A program made the translations under genes and the position numbers. The notes beneath the pieces were generated by a model that was not told where the DNA came from, searched no databases, and saw only the letters and a list, made by a program, of their open reading frames with translations. Source: an uncultured Oscillospiraceae bacterium (GTDB taxonomy: Bacteria; Bacillota; Clostridia; Oscillospirales; Oscillospiraceae). Taken from it: a stretch of 24,867 nucleotides of DNA. Below, one piece after another: positions 1 to 6,641 of the stretch. Positions within the stretch are counted from its first letter, which is position 1; the number at the start of each line of letters is the position of its first letter. The stretch lies in NCBI GenBank assembly GCA_934630985.1, contig CAKTXO010000014.1, positions 1 through 24,867 of the forward strand. Direction: 5' to 3'.

Positions 1-482
1 TCATCTGGGGTGAAATGGTATTTTTCCATAATGTCTTGCAGGGGGAAGGGATTGGGCTTGCGCAGTTCCTCCGGGTAATCCCAGCCGTAGATTGCGTCGG
101 GGCGGACGCCGAAATGGGTGTCGTAGTCCCGGGTGATGTTGACGACGCTGGAATGGGACACCACGCAGATCATGCCCCCTTCTTCCTTTTGCCGCCGGAT
201 GACCCGGCCGATGTCCGGGAAAGCGTCGGGAGTGTGGCACATAACGTAGTCCATCCAGCCGTGGTATTCGTCCTCCAACTCCTGGGGGGTAAAATTCCAG
301 CGTTTGCGGCACATTTCCGCGAAGCCCAGGCTGTAGCAGTCCTGGGCGAACTGCGCAAGGCTCACGGTCTGACCTGGGCGATACTGGTCGAGAATGTAGC
401 AGAAGAAGGGATAACCGATGGTTCGTTCGCTTTGCACCACGGTGTCGTCGTGATCGAGCACCAGGCAGGGGTATTTGAGCAT
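1..482 (-). CDS. HAD-superfamily hydrolase, N-terminal part (runs off the left edge)
   Basis: Reading the minus strand from the ATG at 482 gives 160 residues with no stop before the window edge, so the C-terminus is missing. Residues 10-14 read DHDDT, the DxDxT nucleophile motif of HAD phosphatases. VVSHS (Ser109) fits motif II and the Lys in LRKPNP (Lys142) fits motif III, so it looks like a phosphoglycolate-phosphatase-like or nucleotidase-like enzyme. The motif IV acidic residues would lie outside the window. The start is set by a GGAGG ribosome site at 491-495, eight bases upstream. The helical insert between motifs I and II (about residues 20-95) is a typical cap-1 domain. The substrate cannot be told from the sequence. 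The gene is divergent from the dinB group. Confidence 0.85.
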   Translation of the reverse strand, partial: MLKYPCLVLDHDDTVVQSERTIGYPFFCYILDQYRPGQTVSLAQFAQDCYSLGFAEMCRKRWNFTPQELEDEYHGWMDYVMCHTPDAFPDIGRVIRRQKEEGGMICVVSHSSVVNITRDYDTHFGVRPDAIYGWDYPEELRKPNPFPLQDIMEKYHFTPD

Positions 483-558
483 GGATCTTTCCTCCATAGA
501 TATCTTTCTGCCGCTATTATAGCAAAATTCCCCCGGAGGCGCAACCGAAAATTACCAC

Positions 559-587
559 TTGTATTATACGAACAAATGTATTATAAT
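559..587 (+). promoter_or_regulatory. Sigma-A-type promoter, probably for the 88-aa protein gene and dinB
   Basis: TTGTAT (559-564), 17 bp spacer, TATAAT (582-587), with a predicted start near 594. The next credible plus-strand gene starts at 1050. The transcript would therefore run through about 450 nt of palindromic repeats before reaching it. The region is AT-rich and could also hold the minus-strand promoter of the HAD gene, but I see no well-spaced one. Confidence 0.5.
569..582. promoter_or_regulatory. Possible LexA (SOS) box inside the promoter spacer
   Basis: CGAACAAATGTATT matches the Gram-positive LexA/DinR consensus CGAACRNRYGTTYC at 12 of 14 positions. Both mismatches are in the right half-site. 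It lies exactly between the -35 and -10 elements, where a repressor would block polymerase. The downstream gene is a Y-family DNA polymerase, a classic SOS target. The right half-site is weak, so this is a candidate only. Confidence 0.4.
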
Positions 588-615
588 TAGTACAAAACAG
601 AGCGGCAAATGGATA

Positions 616-800
616 TGCTGTCATTGCGAACTAGTCCGAACTGAAATATAGAAGATGTCATTACGAACCAGTGGTGCTCCGCGCAGCGAATTTGAAATGA
701 TAATGACTGCCAGTGGCAGTCATACCATAATTTGTCGCAGCACTGGTGTGGCCCCTTCCAGGGATTCCCCCCCGGTCACAATCCCCCGGTTCTTCCGAGA
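616..800. repeat. Intergenic palindromic repeat A (TCATTGCGAACCAGT family)
   Basis: Contains two TGTCATT(G/A)CGAAC arms (618-631 and 656-671), an internal palindrome ATGACTGCCAGTGGCAGTCAT around 703-723, and a CACTGGTGTGGCC arm near 741. The stretch that follows (about 750-795, CCCCTTCCAGGGATTC and onwards) recurs inverted at 2645-2695. The middle of the element recurs in repeat E (23251-23436). No coding sense is visible. Confidence 0.7.
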
Positions 801-812
801 GCTTGAATGTAG

Positions 813-1005
813 CGTATGTCATTGCGAGGAGGCCAGCGGCCGACGTGGCAATCCGTATTCCTCGTTCCCCCTTTGGCTTCCGCATTATTTTTTGATAGTT
901 CCAGTAGCGACCTCATCCGCCCTCCGGGCACCTTCTCCTCCCAGGAGAAGGCTTAGAGGAACGGATTGCCACGCCAGTGTGCGCACTGGCTCGCAATGAC
1001 ATGCG
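813..1005. repeat. Intergenic palindromic repeat B with a second repeat nested inside
   Basis: The outer arms TGTCATTGCGAG (817-828) and CTCGCAATGACA (990-1001) are perfect inverted repeats. Inner arms GTGGCAATCCGT and ACGGATTGCCAC (about 845-856 and 961-972) continue the hairpin. The loop carries a different repeat-like palindrome at about 911-950 (CCGCCCTCCGGGC, then CTTCTCCTCCCAGGAGAAG). Both motifs look like repeat types I recall from many unrelated bacterial genomes. Repeats A and B together fill the gene-free stretch 483-1049 apart from the promoter. Confidence 0.75.
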
Positions 1006-1049
1006 TTTTTCGACAGTCAGAAAAAGAACCGTAACAGAAGGTGAAAGGT

Positions 1050-1316
1050 ATGCAGAAGGTGTGTCCGGTGGATGTGATCGCCATGTACAGCGCGTCCGGG
1101 GAAATTCGTCCCCTGCGGCTGCGGCTGGAAGACGAGACCCATCAGCTCATGCGCGTTGACATTGAGGAAATCGTGAATATCCGGCAGGTGCAGTATGTGG
1201 GCATCGAGGCTACGGTGTTTCTGTGCCGAGCTACCGTCCGGCAGCGTCTGTGGCTCTTCGAGCTGAAATACACCATCCGAACCCATACCTGGAGCCTGAT
1301 GAGGAAGGTGTGCTGA
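1050..1316 (+). CDS. 88-aa protein of unknown function coupled to dinB
   Basis: The start is the ATG at 1050, seven bases after AGAAGG (1037-1042). The stop at 1314-1316 lies one base before the dinB ATG, so the two are almost certainly cotranscribed and translationally coupled. I do not recognise the family with confidence. The sequence alternates short beta-prone segments (PLRLRLED, VQYVGIEATVFLCR, LWLFELKYT) and ends in WSLMRK. It has no signal peptide or membrane segment, which suggests a small beta-barrel-like soluble protein. Small partner genes occur next to Y-family polymerases in other Firmicutes and actinobacteria (for example YolD-like or DUF6504-type proteins). A role as a polymerase accessory is inference from position only. 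Confidence 0.75.
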   Translation: MQKVCPVDVIAMYSASGEIRPLRLRLEDETHQLMRVDIEEIVNIRQVQYVGIEATVFLCRATVRQRLWLFELKYTIRTHTWSLMRKVC

Positions 1317-1317
1317 G

Positions 1318-2607
1318 ATGAGCCAAAGGGTGATTTTTCATGTGGATGCCAACTCCGCCTTTTTGAGCTGGAGCGCGGCCTATCGGGTGAAGGTGCTTGG
1401 GGAAAGCCAAGACTTGCGGCTGGTGCCCTCGGCGGTGGCGGGAGACAAGGCCTCCCGGCACAGTATCATTCTGGCAAAATCCACTCCGGCGAAAAAATAC
1501 GGCATCCAGACGGGAGAGCCTCTGTTTCAGGCCTTGGAAAAGTGCCCGGAGCTGGTGGTGATCCCCCCGGATTACGGTTTGTACGTCCAGGCCTCCCGGC
1601 ACTTTGTAGCCATGCTCCGGGAGTTTTCCCCGTCAGTGGAGCAGTACTCCATTGACGAGGCCTGGGTGGATATGACGGGCACCCAGCGGCTCTGGGGGCC
1701 GCCCCGGCTGGCGGCGGAGTTGATGCGCAGACGCATCTGGGAGGAGCTGGGCTTTACGGTGAACATCGGCATTTCCTCCAACAAGCTGCTGGCGAAAATG
1801 GCGGGAGATTTCGAAAAGCCCAATAAGGTACATACCCTGTTCCCGGAGGAAATGGAGCAAAAATTTTATCCGCTGCCGGTGCGGGATCTGTTTCTCGTGG
1901 GCGGCGCCACGGAACGGAAGCTGCAAAGAATGGGCATCTACACCATCGGTGACCTGGCAAAGGCGGATGTGAAGATGGTAAAGCGGCGGCTGGGCAAGCA
2001 GGGAGAGATGCTCTGGCATTTTGCCAACGGGCGCAACGCCGATGCGGTGACCCCGGAGCCCGCGGAAAACAAGGGCTACAGCAACGCCACCACCACCGCC
2101 CACGATGTGGTGACCCGAGAGGAGGGCTGCCAGGTGCTGCTGAGCCTGTGCGAAACCGTGGCTGCCCGTCTGCGCAAGGACGGAAAGTGCGGCAGCTGTG
2201 TGAGCATCCATCTGAGAACCAACGAATTCCGGCATTTTTCCCATCAGCGGGTGCTGAGTGGTGCCACGAACATCACGACCGAGCTGTTTGCCGCGGTGTG
2301 CCAGCTTTTTGACGAGGCCTGGGACGGAATCACGCCTCTGCGGCAGCTGGGGGTTCAGGTGACCCGGCTTTCCGGGGAGCCTTACCAGCAGTTTGATTTC
2401 TTTTCGGGGATGGATCCCAAGCAGTTTGAGCGGAAGCTGCGGCTGGACGAGACGGTAGACGCCCTCCGGGACAAATACGGAGAGAACATCATCTGCCGGG
2501 CGAAATTCTCCGATGGCAGTATGCCCCACATGGCTGGCGGACTGAGCAAAGAACGGCGCACCGGGGTGACCAAGCCGGTTGCGGAGGAATTTGAGGTAGA
2601 AAAGTAG
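1318..2607 (+). CDS. dinB: Y-family DNA polymerase IV (DinB/UmuC type)
   Basis: Encodes a 429-residue translesion DNA polymerase that copies damaged templates without proofreading. HVDANSAF at residues 8-15 carries the first catalytic Asp (Asp10) and a Phe at the steric-gate position (Phe15). YSIDEAW at 110-116 carries the catalytic Asp113-Glu114 pair. The palm and fingers fill about residues 1-170, with the thumb HhH region (LFLVGGATERKLQRMGIYTIGDLAK) near 195-220 and the little-finger domain beyond about 245. The length is slightly above the usual 350-410, with an extended tail. I see no clear C-terminal beta-clamp motif. It follows the 88-aa gene directly and may be under the LexA-like box at 569-582. 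Confidence 0.95.
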   Translation: MSQRVIFHVDANSAFLSWSAAYRVKVLGESQDLRLVPSAVAGDKASRHSIILAKSTPAKKYGIQTGEPLFQALEKCPELVVIPPDYGLYVQASRHFVAMLREFSPSVEQYSIDEAWVDMTGTQRLWGPPRLAAELMRRRIWEELGFTVNIGISSNKLLAKMAGDFEKPNKVHTLFPEEMEQKFYPLPVRDLFLVGGATERKLQRMGIYTIGDLAKADVKMVKRRLGKQGEMLWHFANGRNADAVTPEPAENKGYSNATTTAHDVVTREEGCQVLLSLCETVAARLRKDGKCGSCVSIHLRTNEFRHFSHQRVLSGATNITTELFAAVCQLFDEAWDGITPLRQLGVQVTRLSGEPYQQFDFFSGMDPKQFERKLRLDETVDALRDKYGENIICRAKFSDGSMPHMAGGLSKERRTGVTKPVAEEFEVEK

Positions 2608-2640
2608 AATAAAATAGGGTATAATCAGTGCACCAAAATG

Positions 2641-2723
2641 TCGGAATATCCGGGGGATTGTGACCGGGGGGAATCCCTGGAAGGGGCCACACCAGTGACA
2701 TCGGTCACTGGTTCGCAATGACA
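2641..2723. repeat. Intergenic palindromic repeat C (inverted copy related to A)
   Basis: CCAGTGACATCGGTCACTGG (2692-2711) is a near-perfect palindrome that runs into TTCGCAATGACA. The preceding part (about 2645-2690) is the reverse complement of the CCCCTTCCAGGGATTC stretch in repeat A. Two related elements therefore flank the dinB operon in opposite orientation. It fills most of the dinB-NUDIX gap. Confidence 0.7.
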
Positions 2724-2764
2724 CGGTTTTTCGGACGGAGAAATAGAAAACTGGAGGGAGAGAT

Positions 2765-3235
2765 ATGGCCATTGTAACCTTCTACAACTGCGATCCCAAG
2801 GATGCGCCGAAGACCACCATGCCGGCTCATCTGGGAGCCAACGCGGTGATTACCTGCCGGGGACGGCTGCTGCTGGAAAAGCGGCGGGATTCCGACATCT
2901 GGGGCCTCATCGGCGGCGGGTGCAAAAAGAGCGAGACCGGACTTCAGGCCATCGTCCGGGAGACTTATGAGGAGCTGGGGCTGCGGATTCCCAGGGAGCG
3001 ATTCCGGAAGCTGGCGGTTTACGACAATCCGGGCAGGATCGCCGCCTTCCGGGACGGAAGCGTCTGGCGGATGGTGATCGTGGTCTACGGCCTGGAGCTG
3101 CCGGAGGAGCCGGAAATGCGGATCAGCGTGGAATCGAAAGAACTGCGGTTTTTCACCCGGGAGGAAATCGGGAAAATCGAGATTGCCGTGACCCACCGGG
3201 ATATTGTCCGGGATTGGTTTGAAAATGTACCGTAA
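2765..3235 (+). CDS. NUDIX hydrolase
   Basis: A 156-residue protein with a complete NUDIX box (Gx5Ex7REUxEExGU) at residues 51-73. Gly51, Glu57, Arg65-Glu66, Glu69-Glu70 and Gly72 are all present, so it should be a Mg-dependent nucleoside diphosphate-X pyrophosphatase. The substrate is not evident. The length is normal for a single-domain enzyme. The ATG at 2765 follows GGAGGGAGAG by a normal distance. Oxidised-nucleotide clean-up would fit its place beside a translesion polymerase, but that is a guess because repeat C separates the two. I see no convincing terminator after it; 3236-3326 is unremarkable. Confidence 0.9.
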   Translation: MAIVTFYNCDPKDAPKTTMPAHLGANAVITCRGRLLLEKRRDSDIWGLIGGGCKKSETGLQAIVRETYEELGLRIPRERFRKLAVYDNPGRIAAFRDGSVWRMVIVVYGLELPEEPEMRISVESKELRFFTREEIGKIEIAVTHRDIVRDWFENVP

Positions 3236-3329
3236 AAATATTCACTGACTGTGCCGGGAAAGGAAAAATCTGTCGGATTTCCTACCAAACAACCGGGGAG
3301 ATTCCGGGAAGACAAAAGATTTCGGATTA

Positions 3330-3490
3330 GGGTCTATCTGAAAACCGGGAATATGACCAACGGCGAGGGATTTTCCGCCTGATGAAGCCATTTTTTTGCA
3401 GGAATACTCTGGGTATTGCAAGAAAAAATGGTGCCCAGCAGGTGGAAAAGATCCGCTGTTTGGGCGTGTTGACGGTTTTCAGATAGACCC
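3330..3490. mobile_element. MITE-like hairpin element with 18-bp perfect terminal inverted repeats
   Basis: The left end GGGTCTATCTGAAAACCG (3330-3347) and the right end CGGTTTTCAGATAGACCC (3473-3490) are perfect inverted repeats. The element is flanked on both sides by TA (3328-3329 and 3491-3492), which looks like a 2-bp target duplication. Inner inverted repeats continue the fold: GATTTTCCGCCTG (3369-3381) with CAGGTGGAAAAGATC (3439-3453), and CCATTTTTTTGCA (3388-3400) with its partner at 3417-3431. It has no coding capacity. TA duplication is typical of IS630 or some IS5-group transposases acting in trans; that assignment is inference. Confidence 0.75.
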
Positions 3491-3501
3491 TAAATAAATA
3501 C

Positions 3502-3530
3502 TTGTATATTCGGCTATGATATGCTAAAAT
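3502..3530 (+). promoter_or_regulatory. Promoter of the OLE RNA-oapA-dxs operon
   Basis: TTGTAT (3502-3507), 17 bp spacer, TAAAAT (3525-3530), with an extended -10 TG at 3522-3523. The predicted start is near 3537. The -35 begins only 11 bp after the MITE-like element ends. It is the only strong promoter found before the seven-member transcription unit. Confidence 0.7.
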
Positions 3531-3536
3531 AGGAGT

Positions 3537-4150
3537 TGACGGTGCAGTATTCTAGTCGTAGTGACCATTTTCCAGGAAGGGCCTAAAAATCCTTTGAAGG
3601 GCACATCGATGAAGTCCCTGGTGTCTGCTTATTACGCCCAGTTTTGGGTGGATGCTGGGGGTTAAGGATCCAGGGCGCGTCCCAATGGCATGGGGCATAC
3701 GACCCGGTTTCCGTGGAGACTTGAACCTTGTGCGACGACGGGCAGAACCCATGTGGGCCCCGCCGCGTACGAATCAGGTATGAACCTGCAAGGCGGTGCA
3801 CAGAATCGTGTGCTGTGTGCAGCGTAGCCTGCCTTGAAGTGAACATGCGGGGAAGGGAGAACAGGCCGCCGCTGCCGTGGCCACGGCCAGCGCGGTTATT
3901 GCTCCCGGAAACCATGCTTGCAAAAGAGGCTAAGATTATGGAACACTCCGCCGTGGAAAACACCTAGGCTGTCCGAAAGGGGCAGGCAGGGGATTGCAGT
4001 ACGGACTAAGTGGCAATCGGGTACTCATTTTTTTGGCAACACTTGAGCCTGGGGATTAAACGGAAACGACCTGTGCGGCAACGGCAGGTTCCCCTCGGTG
4101 AAAAACAACCCGACCTAAGCCGTAAGATTTATCCTGCCTGCCGCCGTCAT
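3537..4150 (+). ncRNA. ole: OLE RNA (Ornate Large Extremophilic RNA), probable
   Basis: About 614 nt between a strong promoter and the oapA gene contain no credible ORF, yet the stretch is rich in local helices. Examples are CCCA/TGGG (3637-3648), GCACAG/CTGTGTGC (3798-3820) and CGCTGCCGT/ACGGCCAGCG (3870-3892). The small GTCA/TGAC hairpin at 4146-4159 may mark the 3' end. Known OLE RNAs are roughly 600 nt and sit directly upstream of oapA, in an operon with dxs, tlyA, argR and recN, which is exactly the arrangement here. In the established Bacillus system, OLE RNA forms a membrane-associated ribonucleoprotein with OapA and other proteins. It is linked to Mg2+, cold and alcohol stress responses. 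The identification rests on context, size and the partner gene; the ends are estimates. Other large RNAs (GOLLD, ROOL, HEARO) would not explain oapA. Confidence 0.8.
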
Positions 4151-4184
4151 TTCTTTGACTATTCTGTTTCGAGGAGAATCTTCT

Positions 4185-4766
4185 GTGGCAAAATCCCATA
4201 CAGACGCTTCCCAAAAGGAACGTTTACGGACGATCCAGTGGGTCGTCACGGTCTTTTTCACAACACTCGTGGTTTCCGGCCTCATCGGCCTGGTCTCCGA
4301 TGAGGTTATGGCCAGCAGCTCTCTTCCCGTGGCCTTCGGGATTCTGCTCTTTATCGTGCTGCTGGGCATTGTTTTTGACATTATCGGCATGGCGGTAGCC
4401 AGTGCCGATGAAAAGCCCTTTCATTCCATGGCGGCTCGGAAGGTGCCGGGCGCTCAGGAGGCCATCCGGCTGCTGCGCAATGCCGAGCGGGTCAGCTCCA
4501 TCTGCAATGACGTGGTGGGGGATATCTGCGGCGTCGTCTCCGGCAGCGCGTCGGCAACCATCGCGGCGCTGATCCTGACCCATGTGGATACCGCCTGGCC
4601 CAGAGGGGTTTCCCTGGTCATGTCCTCGTTGGTGGCAGGACTGACTGTGGGAGGAAAGGCCATCGGCAAAACCTTCGCGGTCAGCTCCTGCACCCAGATC
4701 GTGCACATGGTAGGGCGGCTTCTGGGTGCCTGGAACCGGCTGAAGAAAAAGAAATCAAAACGTTAG
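4185..4766 (+). CDS. oapA: OLE-associated membrane protein OapA
   Basis: From the GTG at 4185 the protein is 193 residues. This start is preferred over an upstream TTG at 4155 because GAGGAG (4171-4176) lies eight bases upstream of it. Hydrophobic segments fall at about residues 17-37, 48-70, 113-133 and 141-157. The middle loop contains SSICNDVVGDICG, giving the DxxxD motif (Asp109, Asp113) known in OapA, and the tail is very basic (KKKKSKR), suited to RNA contact. In the known system OapA is an integral membrane protein of about 21 kDa that binds OLE RNA as a dimer. It lies between the OLE RNA and dxs, as in other OLE operons. Such proteins may be annotated as hypothetical or as CorB-like; I see no CBS or CorC domain. 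Confidence 0.85.
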   Translation: MAKSHTDASQKERLRTIQWVVTVFFTTLVVSGLIGLVSDEVMASSSLPVAFGILLFIVLLGIVFDIIGMAVASADEKPFHSMAARKVPGAQEAIRLLRNAERVSSICNDVVGDICGVVSGSASATIAALILTHVDTAWPRGVSLVMSSLVAGLTVGGKAIGKTFAVSSCTQIVHMVGRLLGAWNRLKKKKSKR

Positions 4767-4769
4767 GTT

Positions 4770-6641
4770 GTGTCAGAATTGGACATTTTACAGAGAGTAA
4801 ACAGCCATGAGGATCTGCTGAAGCTCAGTGACGGCGAGCGAAATCAACTGTGCGACGAAATCCGGCAGTTTCTGATTTCCAGCGTGGCAAAAACCGGCGG
4901 ACATCTGGCGGGAAACCTGGGTGTGGTGGAGCTGAGCGTTGCCATCGAGCTGGTGTTTAATACGAATATCGACCGCTTGGTATTTGACGTGGGTCATCAG
5001 TCTTATGTGCATAAGCTGCTCACCGGCCGCCGGGCGGATTTTGCGCGTCTGCGGCAGTACGGCGGCATCTCCGGCTTCCCCAAGCCGGAGGAGAGCGACA
5101 CCGATGCCTTTGTGGCGGGACATGCCTCCAGTTCCGTTTCCATTGCCCTGGGGATGGCAAGAGCCAGAACCCTGCTTCAGGAGAATTACGACGTGGTGGC
5201 GCTCATCGGCGACGGCGCCCTCACCGGCGGCATGGCCTACGAGGGACTCAACGACGCGGCGGTCAGCGGCGAGCCCATGGTGATTATCGTCAACGACAAC
5301 ACCATGTCCATCGGCAAAAACGTAGGCGGCCTGTCCAGCCATCTGTCTCGGCTCCGTTCCAGCGACAATTATCTGGATGCCAAGCGAGCCTACCGGCGGT
5401 TTATGAAGAAAACCGCCCTGGGCAGCGCTGTTTATAATTTCAGCAGCCGGGTGAAGAACAAGCTGAAACGGCTGCTGCTGCCTGCTACCATTTTTGAGAA
5501 TATGGGCTTTACTTACCTGGGGCCGGCAGACGGCCACGACCTGCCGGGACTGGTGTCCCTGCTGTCGTCCGCCCGGGAACTGCGGGAGCCGGTGGTGGTA
5601 CATGTGGTGACCCGGAAGGGCAAGGGCTATCCCTTTGCCGAGGAGGATCCGGCGAAATTCCACGGAATCGGAAAATTTGACCCGGAAACCGGCAAGAAGC
5701 TGGGCGCCAAGGTGGTCACTTACTCCGACAGCTTCGGCGCAACCATGCAGGCGCTGGCCCGACAGGATAAGCGGGTGTGTGCCATTACCGCGGCCATGCC
5801 CGGAGGCACGGGACTGCTGGCCTTCCAGCGGGAATTCCCGAAGCGCACCTTCGATGTGGGCATTGCGGAGGAACACGCGGTGTCCATGGCCGGCGGACTG
5901 GCCAAACAGGGGATGGTTCCGGTAGTGGCGCTGTATTCTACTTTTTTACAGCGGGGGTTCGATCAGATTATGCAGGACGCAGCACTGCTGCACCTGCATG
6001 TGGTGTTTGCCATCGACCGGGCAGGCCTGGTGGGAGACGACGGCCCTACGCACCACGGCGTGTTTGACATCGGCTTTTTGAAGCAGATGCCGGGGATGCG
6101 GATTCTGAATCCTGCCAGTCTGGCAGAGCAGAAGGATATGCTCCGCTGGGCGGTGCGGGATTACGACGGCCCGGTGGCCATTCGCTATCCCAGAGGCACC
6201 GAGGGCAGCTATAAAGAAAGCGGCTGGCATGGCCTGGAGGGCAGCCTGGTGCAATGCCACCGGGAAGGCACAGAGGTAGCCCTGATTACTTATGGCTCGA
6301 CGCTCGACAATGTGCTGGCGGCAGCCGAGCAATTGAAAGAGCAGGGAATCGAGGCCTGCATCCTTCGGCTGCTCAGTGTGTGGCCTTTGCCCGCCGAAGA
6401 GCTGGCGGCACGCCTGGAAAAAATCCCACAGGCAGTCATTATTGAGGAAACGGCCTCCGGTTCCGGAATCCGGGAAAGCCTGGGCTGGACGTTGGAGGAA
6501 ATTCTGCCGGGATGTAAAATTCACGGCATTGACCTGGGCGGGGACTTCGTGCCCCACGGTTCCCTGAAGGAGCTGTATCGGCGGTGCGGGCTGGACAGCG
6601 ATTCCATTGCCGCATATGTAAGGAAGGTGCTTGCCCGGTGA
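4770..6641 (+). CDS. dxs: 1-deoxy-D-xylulose-5-phosphate synthase
   Basis: Condenses pyruvate and glyceraldehyde 3-phosphate, using thiamine diphosphate, in the first step of the MEP isoprenoid pathway. The 623 residues match the family length. GGHLAGN (His45 region), FVAGHAS (His118 region) and GDGALTGG (147-154) with the downstream VNDN (174-177) form the ThDP/Mg site. The AEEHAVSMAGG segment near residue 368 carries the conserved catalytic Glu of the pyrimidine domain. The C-terminal transketolase-type domain is present. The start is the GTG at 4770, three bases after the oapA stop. I see no strong ribosome site, so translation is probably coupled to oapA. The gene supplies both isoprenoid and thiamine/pyridoxal precursors. 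Confidence 0.97.
   Translation: MSELDILQRVNSHEDLLKLSDGERNQLCDEIRQFLISSVAKTGGHLAGNLGVVELSVAIELVFNTNIDRLVFDVGHQSYVHKLLTGRRADFARLRQYGGISGFPKPEESDTDAFVAGHASSSVSIALGMARARTLLQENYDVVALIGDGALTGGMAYEGLNDAAVSGEPMVIIVNDNTMSIGKNVGGLSSHLSRLRSSDNYLDAKRAYRRFMKKTALGSAVYNFSSRVKNKLKRLLLPATIFENMGFTYLGPADGHDLPGLVSLLSSARELREPVVVHVVTRKGKGYPFAEEDPAKFHGIGKFDPETGKKLGAKVVTYSDSFGATMQALARQDKRVCAITAAMPGGTGLLAFQREFPKRTFDVGIAEEHAVSMAGGLAKQGMVPVVALYSTFLQRGFDQIMQDAALLHLHVVFAIDRAGLVGDDGPTHHGVFDIGFLKQMPGMRILNPASLAEQKDMLRWAVRDYDGPVAIRYPRGTEGSYKESGWHGLEGSLVQCHREGTEVALITYGSTLDNVLAAAEQLKEQGIEACILRLLSVWPLPAEELAARLEKIPQAVIIEETASGSGIRESLGWTLEEILPGCKIHGIDLGGDFVPHGSLKELYRRCGLDSDSIAAYVRKVLAR

Noticed and set aside
655..999. Plus-strand open frame of 114 codons before dinB
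   Set aside because: It consists entirely of palindromic repeat sequence, so the frame is accidental.
616..1005. CRISPR array
   Set aside because: The repeats are long imperfect palindromes of several kinds, not evenly spaced direct repeats with spacers, and no cas genes are present.
1633..2772. Long minus-strand open frame (379 codons) opposite dinB
   Set aside because: It mirrors dinB codon positions, lacks any recognisable motif and is rich in His, Pro, Gly and Arg, typical of antisense shadows in GC-rich genes.
3236..3326. Terminator after the NUDIX gene
   Set aside because: Weak complementarity (AGGAAA with TTTCCT) lacks a stable stem and a following T-tract.
3583..3967. Open frames on both strands inside the presumed OLE RNA (126 and 79 codons)
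   Set aside because: No ribosome sites, no family resemblance and a composition unlike the neighbouring genes; the context favours a structured RNA.
4155..4184. Upstream TTG start for oapA (10 extra residues)
   Set aside because: The GTG at 4185 has an ideally spaced GAGGAG, whereas the TTG does not, and the extra residues would be encoded by the ribosome site itself.
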